Origin: Rhodobacterales bacterium 32-67-9
GTDB taxonomy: Bacteria; Pseudomonadota; Alphaproteobacteria; Rhodobacterales; Rhodobacteraceae
Reading direction: 5' to 3'
DNA length: 64,000 bases
Assembly: GCA_002280515.1 (NCBI GenBank)
Contig: NCEA01000021.1
Coordinates: 1 to 64,000, forward strand
A program made the translations under genes and the position numbers. The notes under the pieces are model-generated. The model saw nothing but the letters and a program-made list of their open reading frames with translations. It was not told the origin of the DNA and did no database searches. The first letter of the stretch is position 1. Every line of letters starts with the position of its first letter. This document shows positions 1 to 9,209 of this stretch, one piece after another.

Positions 1-449
1 GTCTCGCCCGGCGGCATCGAGGTGGCGCGACCGGAGGTGCGGGTCAGGATGACCGACTGGGCGATCCCCGGCAGCGTCAGCTCGGTCCCGAGCGCCGCCG
101 CCCCAGCAGCGAAGGACGGCACGCCCGGCGTCACGTCATAGGGGATGCCGAGGGCGCGCAGCCGTCTGAGCTGTTCGCCCATCGCCGACCAGACCGAAAG
201 ATCACCGGAATGCAGGCGCGCCACGTCGAGGCCGGCTTCATGCGCGGCGCTGATCTCGGCGATGATGGCGTCGAGCGCCATCGGCGCCGTGTTCACGATC
301 CTCGCGTCGGGCGGGCAATGCGCGAGGATCGCCTCGGGCACCAGCGAGCCGGCGTAAAGGCAGACCGGCGAGGCCGCGATCAGGTCTCGTCCGCGCAGGG
401 TCAGAAGGTCGGCCGCGCCAGGGCCTGCGCCAATGAAATGTACCGTCAT
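1..449 (-). CDS. cobM: precorrin-4 C11-methyltransferase, 3' part beyond window
   Basis: SAM-dependent methylation of precorrin-4 at C-11 to give precorrin-5 in the aerobic corrin pathway; cytoplasmic. About 149 N-terminal residues are visible of a family length near 255. The SAM-binding loop GAGPG lies at residues 7-11, and SGDLSVWSA at about 81-89 matches the second conserved loop of corrin methyltransferases. The gene runs off the left edge. Two in-frame ATGs exist (452 and 449). The 449 start has AAGGAG seven bases upstream and gives the canonical [11 protein letters not shown] opening, so I prefer it. It overlaps the cobE stop, so cobL-cobE-cobM are translationally linked. Confidence 0.93.
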   Translation of the reverse strand, partial: MTVHFIGAGPGAADLLTLRGRDLIAASPVCLYAGSLVPEAILAHCPPDARIVNTAPMALDAIIAEISAAHEAGLDVARLHSGDLSVWSAMGEQLRRLRALGIPYDVTPGVPSFAAGAAALGTELTLPGIAQSVILTRTSGRATSMPPGE

Positions 450-823
450 CATCCGTCTCCTTCCGCGATGGCTGCGGTGGCCATGCCATCGGTTGAAATC
501 TGCCGTTCGCAGCAAAGCCGTGCGCCCGGCCCGGCCGCGACAAGCGCCACCGCTTCGGCCACGCTTCCGGTTCCGAACCGCGCCTCGATCCGGGCGGATC
601 GGGTGCGCGTCGGGCAACCTCTCAACGCGACTGCCTCAAGCCCGAAAAGGGGCAGGCCTTCGTGCGCTGCGAAGGCCAGAACAGTGTCTGTTCCGGCCCG
701 TTCCTCCAGCGTCGCCAGCCTGTCGAGCGGTCCCGGCGCGGACGCCAGTGCTTTGCCGGCAGCCTCGCGCAGCGCCGCTTCGCTCACCTCGCCCCGGCAA
801 CCGATACCGAGAACGCGGATCAT
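449..823 (-). CDS. cobE: cobalamin biosynthesis protein CobE (CbiG C-terminal-like)
   Basis: Small 124-residue protein starting [11 protein letters not shown] and matching the CobE/CbiG C-terminal family. CobE is needed for cobalamin synthesis in aerobic producers, but its exact reaction is not settled as far as I know. The start ATG (823-821) overlaps the cobL stop TGA (822-820) in an ATGA, and its own stop overlaps the cobM start, so it is clearly in the cobL-cobE-cobM unit. A longer open frame continues upstream to 1015 but is antisense-like sequence inside cobL and is not used. Identity rests on the sequence pattern and on position between cobL and cobM, as in other aerobic cob clusters. 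Confidence 0.85.
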   Translation of the reverse strand: MIRVLGIGCRGEVSEAALREAAGKALASAPGPLDRLATLEERAGTDTVLAFAAHEGLPLFGLEAVALRGCPTRTRSARIEARFGTGSVAEAVALVAAGPGARLCCERQISTDGMATAAIAEGDG

Positions 824-2001
824 CTGACGACACTCCACTGTACCACCGGCCGCGCCGCTGCCCAGCCGCGCATGCGGCCAAGCGGCGCCGCCTCCGCGAT
901 GTCGATCCGCATCAGCGCTCCGCCCCGCGCCGCATGTTCGGATGCCAGAAGTGCCTCGGTCTCGAGCGTGACGCCGTTGACGACGATGCGCACGCCGGGG
1001 GCCAGCATCGACCACAGGTCTGCAATCAGCTCATTCGAGGCGCCGCCGCCGACGAACACTGCATCGGGCGCGTCCAGCCCATCGACCGCCTCGCGCGCAC
1101 TGCCGACGACGACCTGCAACAGACCGTCGATTCCGAAGCGAGCGGCATTCTCGGTTATATTCGCTGCCCGGTCCGCACGGGCCTCGACGGCAATCGCCCG
1201 CCCGCCTGCAAGGCACCATTCGACCGAGATCGACCCCGACCCGGCCCCGAGATCCCACAAGAGCGCGCCGGGGCGCGGCGCAAGAGTGGAGAGCGTGATC
1301 GCCCGCACCGTCCGCTTGGTGATCTGCCCGTCCGTGGCGAACAGGTCATCGGCAAGACCAAAACCCCGCATCAGGCCCGGCCCCCCTGTGATGTCGAGTG
1401 CCACCGCGACCGGGGCGTCGATATCCGCAAGGTCGAAGGCATCGGCACGGCACGTGCGGACGCGTTGACGTGGGCCGCCCATCCGCTCCAGGACATGCAG
1501 TCGCGTGGCGCCAAAGCCCCGCCCGACAAGCCAGGCGGCGAGCGCGGCGGGCGCGGCCCCGTCGCGGACGGTCGCGATGATCCGGGCGCCGGGATGCAGC
1601 ACGGGGACCAGACGCCCGAACGGTGCTGCATGAAGGCCAAGGCAGGTGATGTGCTGGATCGACCAGCCAAGCTGCGCGGCCGCCAGCGAAAAGACCGACG
1701 GCGCAGGGAAGGTGCGGTACTCCGCGGTCGGCAGGTGATCGGCGATGCGCCCGCCTGCGCCGAACCAGAACGGATCGCCGGAGGTCAGAACGACGACATT
1801 TCTGCCCTTTTCGGCAAGGACAGGCTCGATATCGAACGGAATCGGCCAAGGCCGCCCCCGCCCCCCGGCGCCTGCCAGTTCCAGATGCCGAGGCCCGCCG
1901 AAGATGATTTCGGCATGGGCGAGCGCCTCGCGGCTTGCATCCGACAGCCCGGCGTGACCATCTTCGCCGATACCGATGATGGTGAGCCAGGGATCAGACA
2001 T
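820..2001 (-). CDS. cobL: precorrin-6B C5,15-methyltransferase (decarboxylating)
   Basis: Bifunctional 393-residue enzyme that methylates precorrin-6B at C-5 and C-15 and decarboxylates the C-12 acetate, giving precorrin-8X. The N-terminal half is a CbiE-type tetrapyrrole methylase (TIIGIGEDG near residue 7; LTSGDPFWFG around 72-81). The C-terminal half is a CbiT-type methyltransferase with the SAM loop LWDLGAGSGSISVEW near residue 250. The start ATG at 2001-1999 shares the palindrome CATG with the start of cobK on the other strand. AAGGA lies about ten bases upstream of the cobL ATG, inside cobK. A longer frame to 2082 would run deep into cobK and is less likely. Confidence 0.95.
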   Translation of the reverse strand: MSDPWLTIIGIGEDGHAGLSDASREALAHAEIIFGGPRHLELAGAGGRGRPWPIPFDIEPVLAEKGRNVVVLTSGDPFWFGAGGRIADHLPTAEYRTFPAPSVFSLAAAQLGWSIQHITCLGLHAAPFGRLVPVLHPGARIIATVRDGAAPAALAAWLVGRGFGATRLHVLERMGGPRQRVRTCRADAFDLADIDAPVAVALDITGGPGLMRGFGLADDLFATDGQITKRTVRAITLSTLAPRPGALLWDLGAGSGSISVEWCLAGGRAIAVEARADRAANITENAARFGIDGLLQVVVGSAREAVDGLDAPDAVFVGGGASNELIADLWSMLAPGVRIVVNGVTLETEALLASEHAARGGALMRIDIAEAAPLGRMRGWAAARPVVQWSVVR

Positions 2002-2749
2002 GACGCGCGTCCTTCTTCTGGGCGGAACGGCGGAAGCCACTGTGATCGCACGACATTTCGCGAGCCACGGGGTCGATGCCATCTATTCCTACGCCGGCCG
2101 GACGGATTCGCCGGTGGCGCAGCCATTGCCGACGCGGGTCGGCGGGTTCGGTGGCGCCGCAGGGCTCGCGGCCTGGCTCACGGCGGAGGGGATGACCCAT
2201 ATTGTCGACGCGACCCATCCCTTCGCTGCCGGGATGAGCCGCAATGCGATCGCCGCTGCGGCCGCAACCGGCCTGCCGCTCTGCGCCTTCGAACGCGCGC
2301 CGTGGGAAGCGGGCGACGGCGACGACTGGACCCATGTCGCCGATATCGCCGCCGCTGTGGACGCGCTGCCGGAAGAGCCCTGCCGCATCTTCCTTGCCAT
2401 CGGTCGCCAGACCCTCTCCGCCTTCGCGGTCAAACCCTGGCACCAGTACCTCTTGCGCCTCGTCGATCCGCCGGAAGGGCGTCTGCCGCTGCCCGACGCG
2501 GAGGTCGTGGTGGCGCGTGGCCCCTTTACCGAGGCCGGCGACCTGAAGCTTCTGAAATCCCGCCGCGTCAACCTGATCGTCACCAAGAATTCCGGCGGCG
2601 ACGGCGCGCGCGCGAAACTCGACGCCGCCCGCGCCTTGCGGATTCCGGTGATCATGGTCGACCGGCCGGTCCTGCCGACCCGCCGCGTCGCGCGGAATGT
2701 CGCGGAGGTGATGGCGTTCCTCGGTCATCCCGCCGACCTCGGCGTGTAG
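2000..2749 (+). CDS. cobK: precorrin-6A reductase
   Basis: NAD(P)H-dependent reduction of precorrin-6A to precorrin-6B; 249 residues, the usual length. The N-terminal Rossmann loop LLLGGTAEA is at residues 5-13, and VTKNSGGDGARAKLDAA near residue 195 is typical of CobK/CbiJ. The gene is inverted relative to all neighbouring corrin-ring genes. Its start ATG overlaps the cobL start on the other strand, and its 3' end overlaps the 3' end of cobJ by 25 bp. AGGG nine bases upstream of the ATG is a plausible ribosome site inside the antisense of cobL. There is no intergenic DNA for a promoter, so any promoter lies within cobL. Confidence 0.95.
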   Translation: MTRVLLLGGTAEATVIARHFASHGVDAIYSYAGRTDSPVAQPLPTRVGGFGGAAGLAAWLTAEGMTHIVDATHPFAAGMSRNAIAAAAATGLPLCAFERAPWEAGDGDDWTHVADIAAAVDALPEEPCRIFLAIGRQTLSAFAVKPWHQYLLRLVDPPEGRLPLPDAEVVVARGPFTEAGDLKLLKSRRVNLIVTKNSGGDGARAKLDAARALRIPVIMVDRPVLPTRRVARNVAEVMAFLGHPADLGV

Positions 2750-3459
2750 ACGAAGCGACCGACCCGGCGCGTGTCGGGATTGCCGACGATCACCACGGTG
2801 CGCATGTCGGCCATCTCTGGCGTCGCCTCGGCCAGCGTCACGGTGCTCAGCCGTTCCTCTGGCGTCGTCACGGCACGGGCGAAGGAAATCAGCCGGTCTG
2901 GCCCGCATTCCTCGCGCAGGATATCAAGCGCGCGGGCGAACTGGTGCGGGCGGCTTTTCGAGCGTGGATTGTAGAACGCCATCGCGAAGCCGGCTTGGGC
3001 GGCAAGCCGCAGGCGGTGTTCGATCAGATCCCAGGGCTTGAGGTTGTCGGACAGGTTGATCGCGCAGAAATCGTGACCGAGCGGCGCGCCAAGCCGCGCG
3101 GCAGCCGCCAGCATCGCGGTGATGCCGGGCAGGATCCGGATATCGAAACGTGCCGGGTCCGGCTGCGCCTCAAGCGCCTCGAAAAGGGCCGACGCCATTG
3201 CGAAGACACCGGGATCGCCCGAAGAGACTATGACGACACGCCGGCCCGCCGCTGCCATATCGAGCGCATGGCCGGCCCGGTCCAGTTCCACCCGGTTGTC
3301 GGATGGATGCAGCGTCAGACCCGGACGTGGGGCGACGCGGGCCACGTAAGGGATGTAACCGACGACATCGGTCGCCTCAGCAAGTGCCGCGCGAACCTCG
3401 TCCGTCACCAGAACCTCATCCCCCGGCCCAAGGCCGGCAACCGCGATCCAGCCGGTCAT
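2725..3459 (-). CDS. cobJ: precorrin-3B C17-methyltransferase
   Basis: SAM-dependent methyltransferase that adds the C-17 methyl and contracts the ring, turning precorrin-3B into precorrin-4. It has 244 residues, with GLGPGD at residues 9-14 and the central loop VIVSSGDPGVFAMAS typical of CobJ/CbiH. NPRSKSRP near residue 170 is also characteristic of the family. The start MTGWIAVAG at 3459 forms an ATGA overlap with the cobI stop. The long upstream frame to 3573 lies in cobI and is not used. It is the last gene of the leftward riboswitch unit before the inverted cobK. Confidence 0.95.
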   Translation of the reverse strand: MTGWIAVAGLGPGDEVLVTDEVRAALAEATDVVGYIPYVARVAPRPGLTLHPSDNRVELDRAGHALDMAAAGRRVVIVSSGDPGVFAMASALFEALEAQPDPARFDIRILPGITAMLAAAARLGAPLGHDFCAINLSDNLKPWDLIEHRLRLAAQAGFAMAFYNPRSKSRPHQFARALDILREECGPDRLISFARAVTTPEERLSTVTLAEATPEMADMRTVVIVGNPDTRRVGRFVYTPRSAG

Positions 3460-4172
3460 GGCCGCCGCCCCTGCCCGTGCACGACGACGATGGAGAAATA
3501 GGGCGTGACCTCGTCCGCCTCCGACAGCCGCTGCACCCGCTGCCCCTCCATCGTGCCGCGCTCCACGATCCACGCGGCGCCGAGCCGCCCCGCCGTGGCG
3601 AGCGCGCGGCGCAGCTTCGGCAGGTTGCGGCCAATCTTCATGACGACCAACGCATCGGCATCGCGAGCCCGATTGGCGAGTTCTTCCTCCGGCAGCGTCG
3701 CCATGAGGACGGTCAGAACATCGTCGCCCCAGGTGATCGGCACCCCGGTCGCGGTCCAGCAGCCGGACATGCCTGTGATGCCCGGCACCACCTCCACCTC
3801 GGCCCGGCCCTGAAGCCGCGAATGGAGATGCATGAACGAGCCGTAGAAGAAGGGATCGCCCTCACAGAGGACGATAACAGTCTCTGTTTCGGCCAGTTTG
3901 GCCAGTTTCTTCGCCCAGTCCTCGTAGAATTCGGAGAGCTGGCGGTTGTATTCCGGGTCGGAGAAATGGATCTCGGTCGTGACGGGGTATTCCATCGGAT
4001 ACTCGTGCACATCCGGCCCGATCATTCCGTTGACGATCTGCCGCGCCTGCCCGGCGCGCCCGGCTTTCCGGAAATAGGCGACATGTGCGGCACCCCGCAC
4101 CAGCCTATCGGCCCTGACGCTCATCAGTTCGGGATCGCCGGGGCCGAGGCCGACACAGATGACCTTTCCCAT
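3456..4172 (-). CDS. cobI: precorrin-2 C20-methyltransferase
   Basis: Methylates precorrin-2 at C-20 to precorrin-3A using SAM; 238 residues. GLGPGDPELMSVRA at residues 8-21 and VIVLCEGDPFFYGSFMHL in the middle are diagnostic of CobI/CbiL. Two start codons are possible: 4178 overlaps the cobH stop, but the GGAAGGA site sits six bases before the ATG at 4172, so 4172 is preferred. It lies between cobH and cobJ in a run of overlapping genes downstream of the cobalamin riboswitch. Confidence 0.94.
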   Translation of the reverse strand: MGKVICVGLGPGDPELMSVRADRLVRGAAHVAYFRKAGRAGQARQIVNGMIGPDVHEYPMEYPVTTEIHFSDPEYNRQLSEFYEDWAKKLAKLAETETVIVLCEGDPFFYGSFMHLHSRLQGRAEVEVVPGITGMSGCWTATGVPITWGDDVLTVLMATLPEEELANRARDADALVVMKIGRNLPKLRRALATAGRLGAAWIVERGTMEGQRVQRLSEADEVTPYFSIVVVHGQGRRP

Positions 4173-4174
4173 CG

Positions 4175-4804
4175 TCATTCCTTCCGGCTTGCAAGCGCGT
4201 TGACGGCCGCGACGGTGATCGCCGAGCCGCCCAGCCGGCCCTGCACGATCAGCGACGGCGCCGGCAGATCGGCCATCAGAGCTTCCTTGGATTCGGCGGC
4301 CCCGACGAAGCCGACCGGGCAGCCGATGATCGCGGCCGGGCGCGGGCAAGCCGGGTCTTCGAGCATGTTGAGAAGGTGGAAGAGCGCGGTCGGCGCGTTG
4401 CCGATCGCCACCACCGCACCCGCCAGATGCGGCCGCCACAGTTCCAGCGCGGCGGCAGAGCGGGTGTTGCCCATCGCCGCCGCCATCTCGGGCACACGCG
4501 GGTCCTGCAAGGTGCAGATCACCTCGTTCTTCGCCGGAAGGCGCGGCCGAGTGATGCCCTCGCTCACCATCCGCGCGTCGCAGAGGATCGGCGCGCCAGC
4601 CTCCAAGGCGGTTCGCGCCGCGATGGCCATGCCGGGCGAAAAGCGGACGTGGCGTTCGAGCCCGACCATCCCGGCGGCGTGGATCATCCGGACGACGACC
4701 ACCTCTTCCTCTGGCGTGAAGCCGCCAAGATCGGCCTCGGCCCGGATCGTGGCGAAACTCTCGCGGTATATGGCGGCGCCATCGGTCTGGTAGCTATGAG
4801 GCAT
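4175..4804 (-). CDS. cobH: precorrin-8X methylmutase
   Basis: Moves a methyl group from C-11 to C-12 to form hydrogenobyrinic acid; 209 residues, normal for the family. IHAAGM places the expected catalytic histidine at residue 42, and the SEGITRPRLPAKNEV stretch matches the substrate loop of CobH/CbiC. The start at 4804 overlaps the end of cobG by 11 bp and the stop overlaps the alternative cobI start. It is part of the contiguous cobG-cobH-cobI-cobJ block. Confidence 0.95.
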   Translation of the reverse strand: MPHSYQTDGAAIYRESFATIRAEADLGGFTPEEEVVVVRMIHAAGMVGLERHVRFSPGMAIAARTALEAGAPILCDARMVSEGITRPRLPAKNEVICTLQDPRVPEMAAAMGNTRSAAALELWRPHLAGAVVAIGNAPTALFHLLNMLEDPACPRPAAIIGCPVGFVGAAESKEALMADLPAPSLIVQGRLGGSAITVAAVNALASRKE

Positions 4805-5963
4805 GTGCGGTCTCGGTCAGGGTGTGAAAGGTCAGCGTTTCGGGGTCAAGCCCTGTCTGGCAGGGCGAATCCGTGGCGGTGCCACCCCGGATCAGGTCGA
4901 CGGTGCCACCGACCCGCCCGACAAGCGTCAGGGGCGCCGCGCCGCGATGGGCGCAGCCCTTGGCGCAACCGGAAACGTGGAGTAGATTACCGGGAGCGAG
5001 CGCGGAACACAGTCTCCGCGCAAGGGTCCGCGTGGCGATCAGCCCCTGCGGGCAACCCGGCGCACCGGTGCAGGCGACGACCCGCAGAAGCGGGTTATCG
5101 GGGCCGGTGATCAGACCGGCGATCTCGGGCACGGCTCCCGCGCCCTCGATCAGCAGCATCCGCCAGGGCGTGACGCGCAGCGGCCCAAATCCGGCAAGAA
5201 GAGACAAGCTTTCCGCCCGCATCTGACCAAACTCGAACCCGACGAGGAACCCTTGCGCCACCAAGCCCGGGACAGGGTCTACCGCCGGGTGCGGGCTTGC
5301 GGAGACTTCGGTGAAGACCGGCGGCAAATTGGCGCCCCGGGCCAGATGCGCGGCCATGCGGCCCCGCCGCTCGGGCGCGCCGCCGCTGTCGAGGAACCAG
5401 CGCGCAAGGTCCAGCGCCCGCTCCGCCGCCGCCGCAGCAGTGGCGCGCGCCCCGGTGCCGGCGCCGTCGGCGCGCACGACAAGCCCGCCATCTACCGCCC
5501 GCTCGATCCTGATATCGGCCGACACCGCGGAGAGAACCGGTGCCGCCCCGCAGTCGACCGCATAGCCGAACTTACCCGGCGTATCCGGCGCGTCGGGTCC
5601 CGTCAGAGCCGCTGCCAGCGACCGGACAATGCCCTGAATGCCGTCGCCATCGCTCCAGAACGGCGTGACGACGATATTCCGGTGGCTTTCCGCCTCGGTC
5701 GTCTCGTCGATCAGGCCCAGCGCCGAAAGCCCCTCGATCAGCGGGCGATGCCCGGCCTCGGTCACGCCACGAAGCTGCACGTTCGCGCGGGACGACAGGT
5801 CGATAAGGCCGTTGCCGTGGCGCAGCGAAAGCGTGGCGATACCCGCCGCCTGTTCCGGCGTCAGCCGGCCGCCGCGCGGGCGCACCCGCACCACCAGCCC
5901 GTCACCCGACATCATCGGGCGGAGCGCGCCGGGGCACCAGCCCTGGATGACCGGCGCGCTCAT
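4794..5963 (-). CDS. cobG: precorrin-3B synthase
   Basis: Oxygen-dependent Fe-S monooxygenase that converts precorrin-3A to precorrin-3B, the step that marks the aerobic corrin route. It has 389 residues in a nitrite/sulfite-reductase-like fold with two ferredoxin-like half domains (RANVQLRG near residue 59). Cysteines in ACTGAPGCPQ and VSGCAKGCAH near residues 300-345 are the [4Fe-4S] ligands. The start MSAPVIQGW at 5963 overlaps the cobN stop (ATGA). The presence of cobG together with cobN indicates that this organism makes B12 aerobically. Confidence 0.94.
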   Translation of the reverse strand: MSAPVIQGWCPGALRPMMSGDGLVVRVRPRGGRLTPEQAAGIATLSLRHGNGLIDLSSRANVQLRGVTEAGHRPLIEGLSALGLIDETTEAESHRNIVVTPFWSDGDGIQGIVRSLAAALTGPDAPDTPGKFGYAVDCGAAPVLSAVSADIRIERAVDGGLVVRADGAGTGARATAAAAAERALDLARWFLDSGGAPERRGRMAAHLARGANLPPVFTEVSASPHPAVDPVPGLVAQGFLVGFEFGQMRAESLSLLAGFGPLRVTPWRMLLIEGAGAVPEIAGLITGPDNPLLRVVACTGAPGCPQGLIATRTLARRLCSALAPGNLLHVSGCAKGCAHRGAAPLTLVGRVGGTVDLIRGGTATDSPCQTGLDPETLTFHTLTETAHAS

Positions 5964-8900
5964 CGCTTCGCCCCCGCTACGATGGAGTTCCGGCGCGTGA
6001 CCCAAAGACCGGCCTCCGCCAGCGCCGCGAACCGGTCCCGCATCGCCTGCAAGGCTAAGGGGTTCTCGCGCTCCATGAATGCCACGACATCGTCACGGCC
6101 CAGCGTCGCGTCGTGGTAGAGGTCGAAAAGATGGGCGGGCACGGCGCGCGCCAGATGCGCGAAGGCCGCCATGTGGTCGAGCGTCGCCGCGATTTCGGCC
6201 GCGCCCCGGAAACCGTGGCGCAACATCCCGTCGGCCCAGTTGGGATTGGCCGCACGGGCGCGCACGACACGGCCGATCTCTTCGCCGAGCGTCCGGGCGC
6301 GCGGCGCGTCGGGCCGCGTCGCGTCGAGGTGATAGAGCGCCGGCGCTTCGCCCCCAAGCCGCGCGACGGCGGCCGCAAAGCCGCCTTCGTGCGCGGCATA
6401 GTCGGAGGCGAGGAGGAGGTCGGTCTCTGCCAGGTCCTGCACATGGACAAACCCGTCCGCACCCGTCACCCGTGCCTCGAGTGCGGCGCGCGCCGGCTGC
6501 GCCGCGCCTTTCGCGTCGATTGCCCATTCCGACCCGGCCAACCAAGCCTCGCCCGCGGAATCGCGCCCGTCCGGGCCGTAATCCTCGATCGCCTCCCCCA
6601 TGGCGAGGCCGTAAAGCCCCGGTTTCGGTCCGAAGACCCGGGGCGTGGCGCGGGCGTAGGGGTTGTCCTCCGGTGCCTCGCCGCGTTGGGAAAGCGCCTC
6701 AGCCGCCGCCTCGAAAAGCTGCGCGAGACCGGGAAAAACGTCTCTGAACAGGCCGGAAACGCGCAAGGTCACGTCGATGCGCGGGCGGCCTAGCAAGGCG
6801 AGCGGCACCACCTCGAAACCCGAGACGCGCTCCGACCCCTCGTCCCATTTCGGGGCAAGGCCCGCGAGGTGCAGCGCCATCGCAAACTCCTCACCCGCTG
6901 TGCGCATCGTCGCCGACCCCCAGAGGTCCACAACCAGCGATTTCGGCCAGTCGCCGTGATCCTGAAGGTGGCGGCGGAGGAGTTCCTCGGCCAGCTTCAC
7001 CCCCTGCGCATGGGCGGCACGCGACGGCACGGCGCGCGGGTCGGTGGTGAAGAGGTTCCGCCCTGTCGGCAGCACGTCCGACCGCCCTCGGAACGGCGAG
7101 CCGGACGGACCGCCATCGACCCGCCGGCCGTTCAGCACCGCGAGAAGCCCGGCGCGTTCCTCCGCCCCGCACTGACCGGCGCCGAAGATGTGCAGGCCGT
7201 CGCCGTACTGGCTTTCCTTGATATCGCAGACGAACCGGTCGATCCGGGTGATCGCCTCGGCCGCCGAGGCATCCTCCGGAATGCCGAGATCGTCTTCCAC
7301 GCCGCGCCCCCGCGCCTCGTCGCGGATCGCGGCGATCAGCCGGTCGCGGCGGGCCGGGTCGAGCCCGTCGGCGGTGGAATATTCGTCGAGAAGCCGTTCG
7401 AGCCGGTTCAGATCCTCCGGCACCACACTTTCCGCAAGCGGCGGCGGCAGGTGGCCGATGGTGACGGCGCCGATCCGCCGCTTGGCCTGCGCCGCCTCAC
7501 CGGGATCGTTGACGATGAAGGGATAGACGACCGGCAGATCGCCGGTCAGCGCCTCCGGCCAGCACTCCGCCGAAAGCGCCACCGACTTGCCCGGCAGCCA
7601 TTCCAGCGTGCCATGTGCACCGATATGGACCAGCGCATGGAACCCTTGCGACCGCAGCCAGAGATAGAAGGCGACATAGGCGTGGCGCGGGGTGCGGGAA
7701 AGGTCGTGATACTCGTCGCCGCGCGTCGTCACCTCGCCTCGCTCGGGTTGCAGCGCGACGATGGCGCGACCGCGACGGACCGCATGGAAGCGGAAATGGC
7801 CCTGATGGACCGCCGGGTCCGCCTCGGGCGCTCCCCAGGCGGTGAAGAGCCCCTCACGGAGCATCTCCGGGAGTTCCGAAACAGCGTCATTGTATGCAGA
7901 AACCGGCCATTCGAGAACGTCGGTCGTCAACGCCGCGCCGAGATTTTCGCCCGTCTCGGCCGCGTGGCCGTCGCCTGCCAACGCGTCCAGAATTGCCTCA
8001 GCCGAAGCAAGCGCATCAAGCCCCACCGCATGGGCCAGTTGATGCGCCTTGCCGGGATAGGTCGACAGGACCAGCGCGATTTTCCGCTCTGCCGCCGCCG
8101 TCGCCGCCAGCCGGTGCCATCCCGCCACCCGGTCGGCCACGGCGGCGATCCGGTCCGCATCGGCACGGTGGACGAAGCGGGAATATTGCAGGTCGGGGTC
8201 TTTCCTCGACGGCTGTTTGAAGCTCGCGACACCCGCAAAGATGCGTCCGTCGACCTCAGGCAGGACGACATGCATCGCGAGGTCGGCGGGCGAAAGCCCG
8301 CGTTCGGCACTCGCCCAGTCCTTCTTCCGCGCGGTGGAAAGCGCCACCTGAAAAACCGGGCATCCCGGCGCGTCGAGGGGCGACGGCGCGCCGTCAGCGC
8401 CTTTCGCCGAAAACGCCGTGGTGTTGACGATGGCGGCCGGGGCAAGGCGCGGCAGGTCCGCCCGCAGCCATTCCGCCGCCGAGATATCCTTGAGACTGGC
8501 CGCATAGGCGCCGATGGCCTCGAACCCGCGCGCTTCCAGTGCTGCGATCAGCGCATCCACCGGGTCGGTATCGGCCGAGGTCAGATACGAGCGGTAGAAG
8601 GTCACGACGACGCGCGGCCGGTCCGAAACGGCCGGCGCCGGCACCACGCCCCGGCCCGGCAGATACCAGCCGAAGGCGGGCACCGTCTTGTCGCCCGCCA
8701 CCGGACCGGCATAAAGCCCGGCCGCCAGCGCCAGTTGCTGCAAGGCCGCTTGGGCGGCCACAGCCCCCCCGGCGTCGCAAAGCGTTTGCAGCCTGCGCAG
8801 GGTCGATTTCGGCAGGGTGGACAGCGCGTCGAGGCGCGCATCCTCGCGCCCGTCGGCGGGCAGAACGGCGAGGGCGATGCCCCGGCGCCGGGCAAGGTCC

Positions 8901-9202
8901 TGCACCTGCGCGAGACCGTAGGGCCAATAGCTTTCGCCACCGATCAGCCGAATCAGGATGCCTTTCGCGCCCGTCAGCGTCCGTTCGGCGTAGGTATCGA
9001 CCGACAGGGGATGCCGGAGCGCCACGACATTCGCCAGCCGTAGCGTCGGCAACCCACCATTCGCGCGATGCCAGCCCGCCGCGAAGGCGCCAAGGTCACT
9101 GTCGGAAAACGACAGCACCACCAGATCGGCCGGGTCCTGGCCGAGATCGGTGGGCGTATCGGTTTCCTCCAGCCCGTGACTTTCGCGGAAGACGACATGC
9201 AT
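5960..9202 (-). CDS. cobN: cobaltochelatase subunit CobN
   Basis: Large subunit (1080 residues) of the ATP-dependent aerobic cobaltochelatase CobNST, which inserts cobalt into hydrogenobyrinic acid a,c-diamide. It is related to the magnesium chelatase subunit BchH/ChlH. Conserved CobN blocks include HIGAHGTLEWLPGKSVALS near residue 530, LPTGRNLFTTDPRAVPSRAA around 700, and a C-terminal WVTRRNSIVAGAKR. It starts seven bases after the cobW stop and its stop overlaps cobG. Its partners cobS and cobT of the chelatase are not in this window; the cobS and cobT found here are the unrelated lower-ligand genes. Confidence 0.96.
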   Translation of the reverse strand: MHVVFRESHGLEETDTPTDLGQDPADLVVLSFSDSDLGAFAAGWHRANGGLPTLRLANVVALRHPLSVDTYAERTLTGAKGILIRLIGGESYWPYGLAQVQDLARRRGIALAVLPADGREDARLDALSTLPKSTLRRLQTLCDAGGAVAAQAALQQLALAAGLYAGPVAGDKTVPAFGWYLPGRGVVPAPAVSDRPRVVVTFYRSYLTSADTDPVDALIAALEARGFEAIGAYAASLKDISAAEWLRADLPRLAPAAIVNTTAFSAKGADGAPSPLDAPGCPVFQVALSTARKKDWASAERGLSPADLAMHVVLPEVDGRIFAGVASFKQPSRKDPDLQYSRFVHRADADRIAAVADRVAGWHRLAATAAAERKIALVLSTYPGKAHQLAHAVGLDALASAEAILDALAGDGHAAETGENLGAALTTDVLEWPVSAYNDAVSELPEMLREGLFTAWGAPEADPAVHQGHFRFHAVRRGRAIVALQPERGEVTTRGDEYHDLSRTPRHAYVAFYLWLRSQGFHALVHIGAHGTLEWLPGKSVALSAECWPEALTGDLPVVYPFIVNDPGEAAQAKRRIGAVTIGHLPPPLAESVVPEDLNRLERLLDEYSTADGLDPARRDRLIAAIRDEARGRGVEDDLGIPEDASAAEAITRIDRFVCDIKESQYGDGLHIFGAGQCGAEERAGLLAVLNGRRVDGGPSGSPFRGRSDVLPTGRNLFTTDPRAVPSRAAHAQGVKLAEELLRRHLQDHGDWPKSLVVDLWGSATMRTAGEEFAMALHLAGLAPKWDEGSERVSGFEVVPLALLGRPRIDVTLRVSGLFRDVFPGLAQLFEAAAEALSQRGEAPEDNPYARATPRVFGPKPGLYGLAMGEAIEDYGPDGRDSAGEAWLAGSEWAIDAKGAAQPARAALEARVTGADGFVHVQDLAETDLLLASDYAAHEGGFAAAVARLGGEAPALYHLDATRPDAPRARTLGEEIGRVVRARAANPNWADGMLRHGFRGAAEIAATLDHMAAFAHLARAVPAHLFDLYHDATLGRDDVVAFMERENPLALQAMRDRFAALAEAGLWVTRRNSIVAGAKR

Positions 9203-9209
9203 CGCGGCG

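Noticed and set aside
433-3501. 1022-residue plus-strand open frame over cobL, cobK and cobJ
   Set aside because: It is antisense to well-recognised cob genes, is rich in Arg/Pro/Gly as expected of shadow frames in GC-rich DNA, and has no recognisable domain.
6869-9043. 724-residue plus-strand open frame opposite cobN
   Set aside because: cobN is unmistakable on the other strand; the frame has the low-complexity Arg/His/Gly composition of an antisense shadow.
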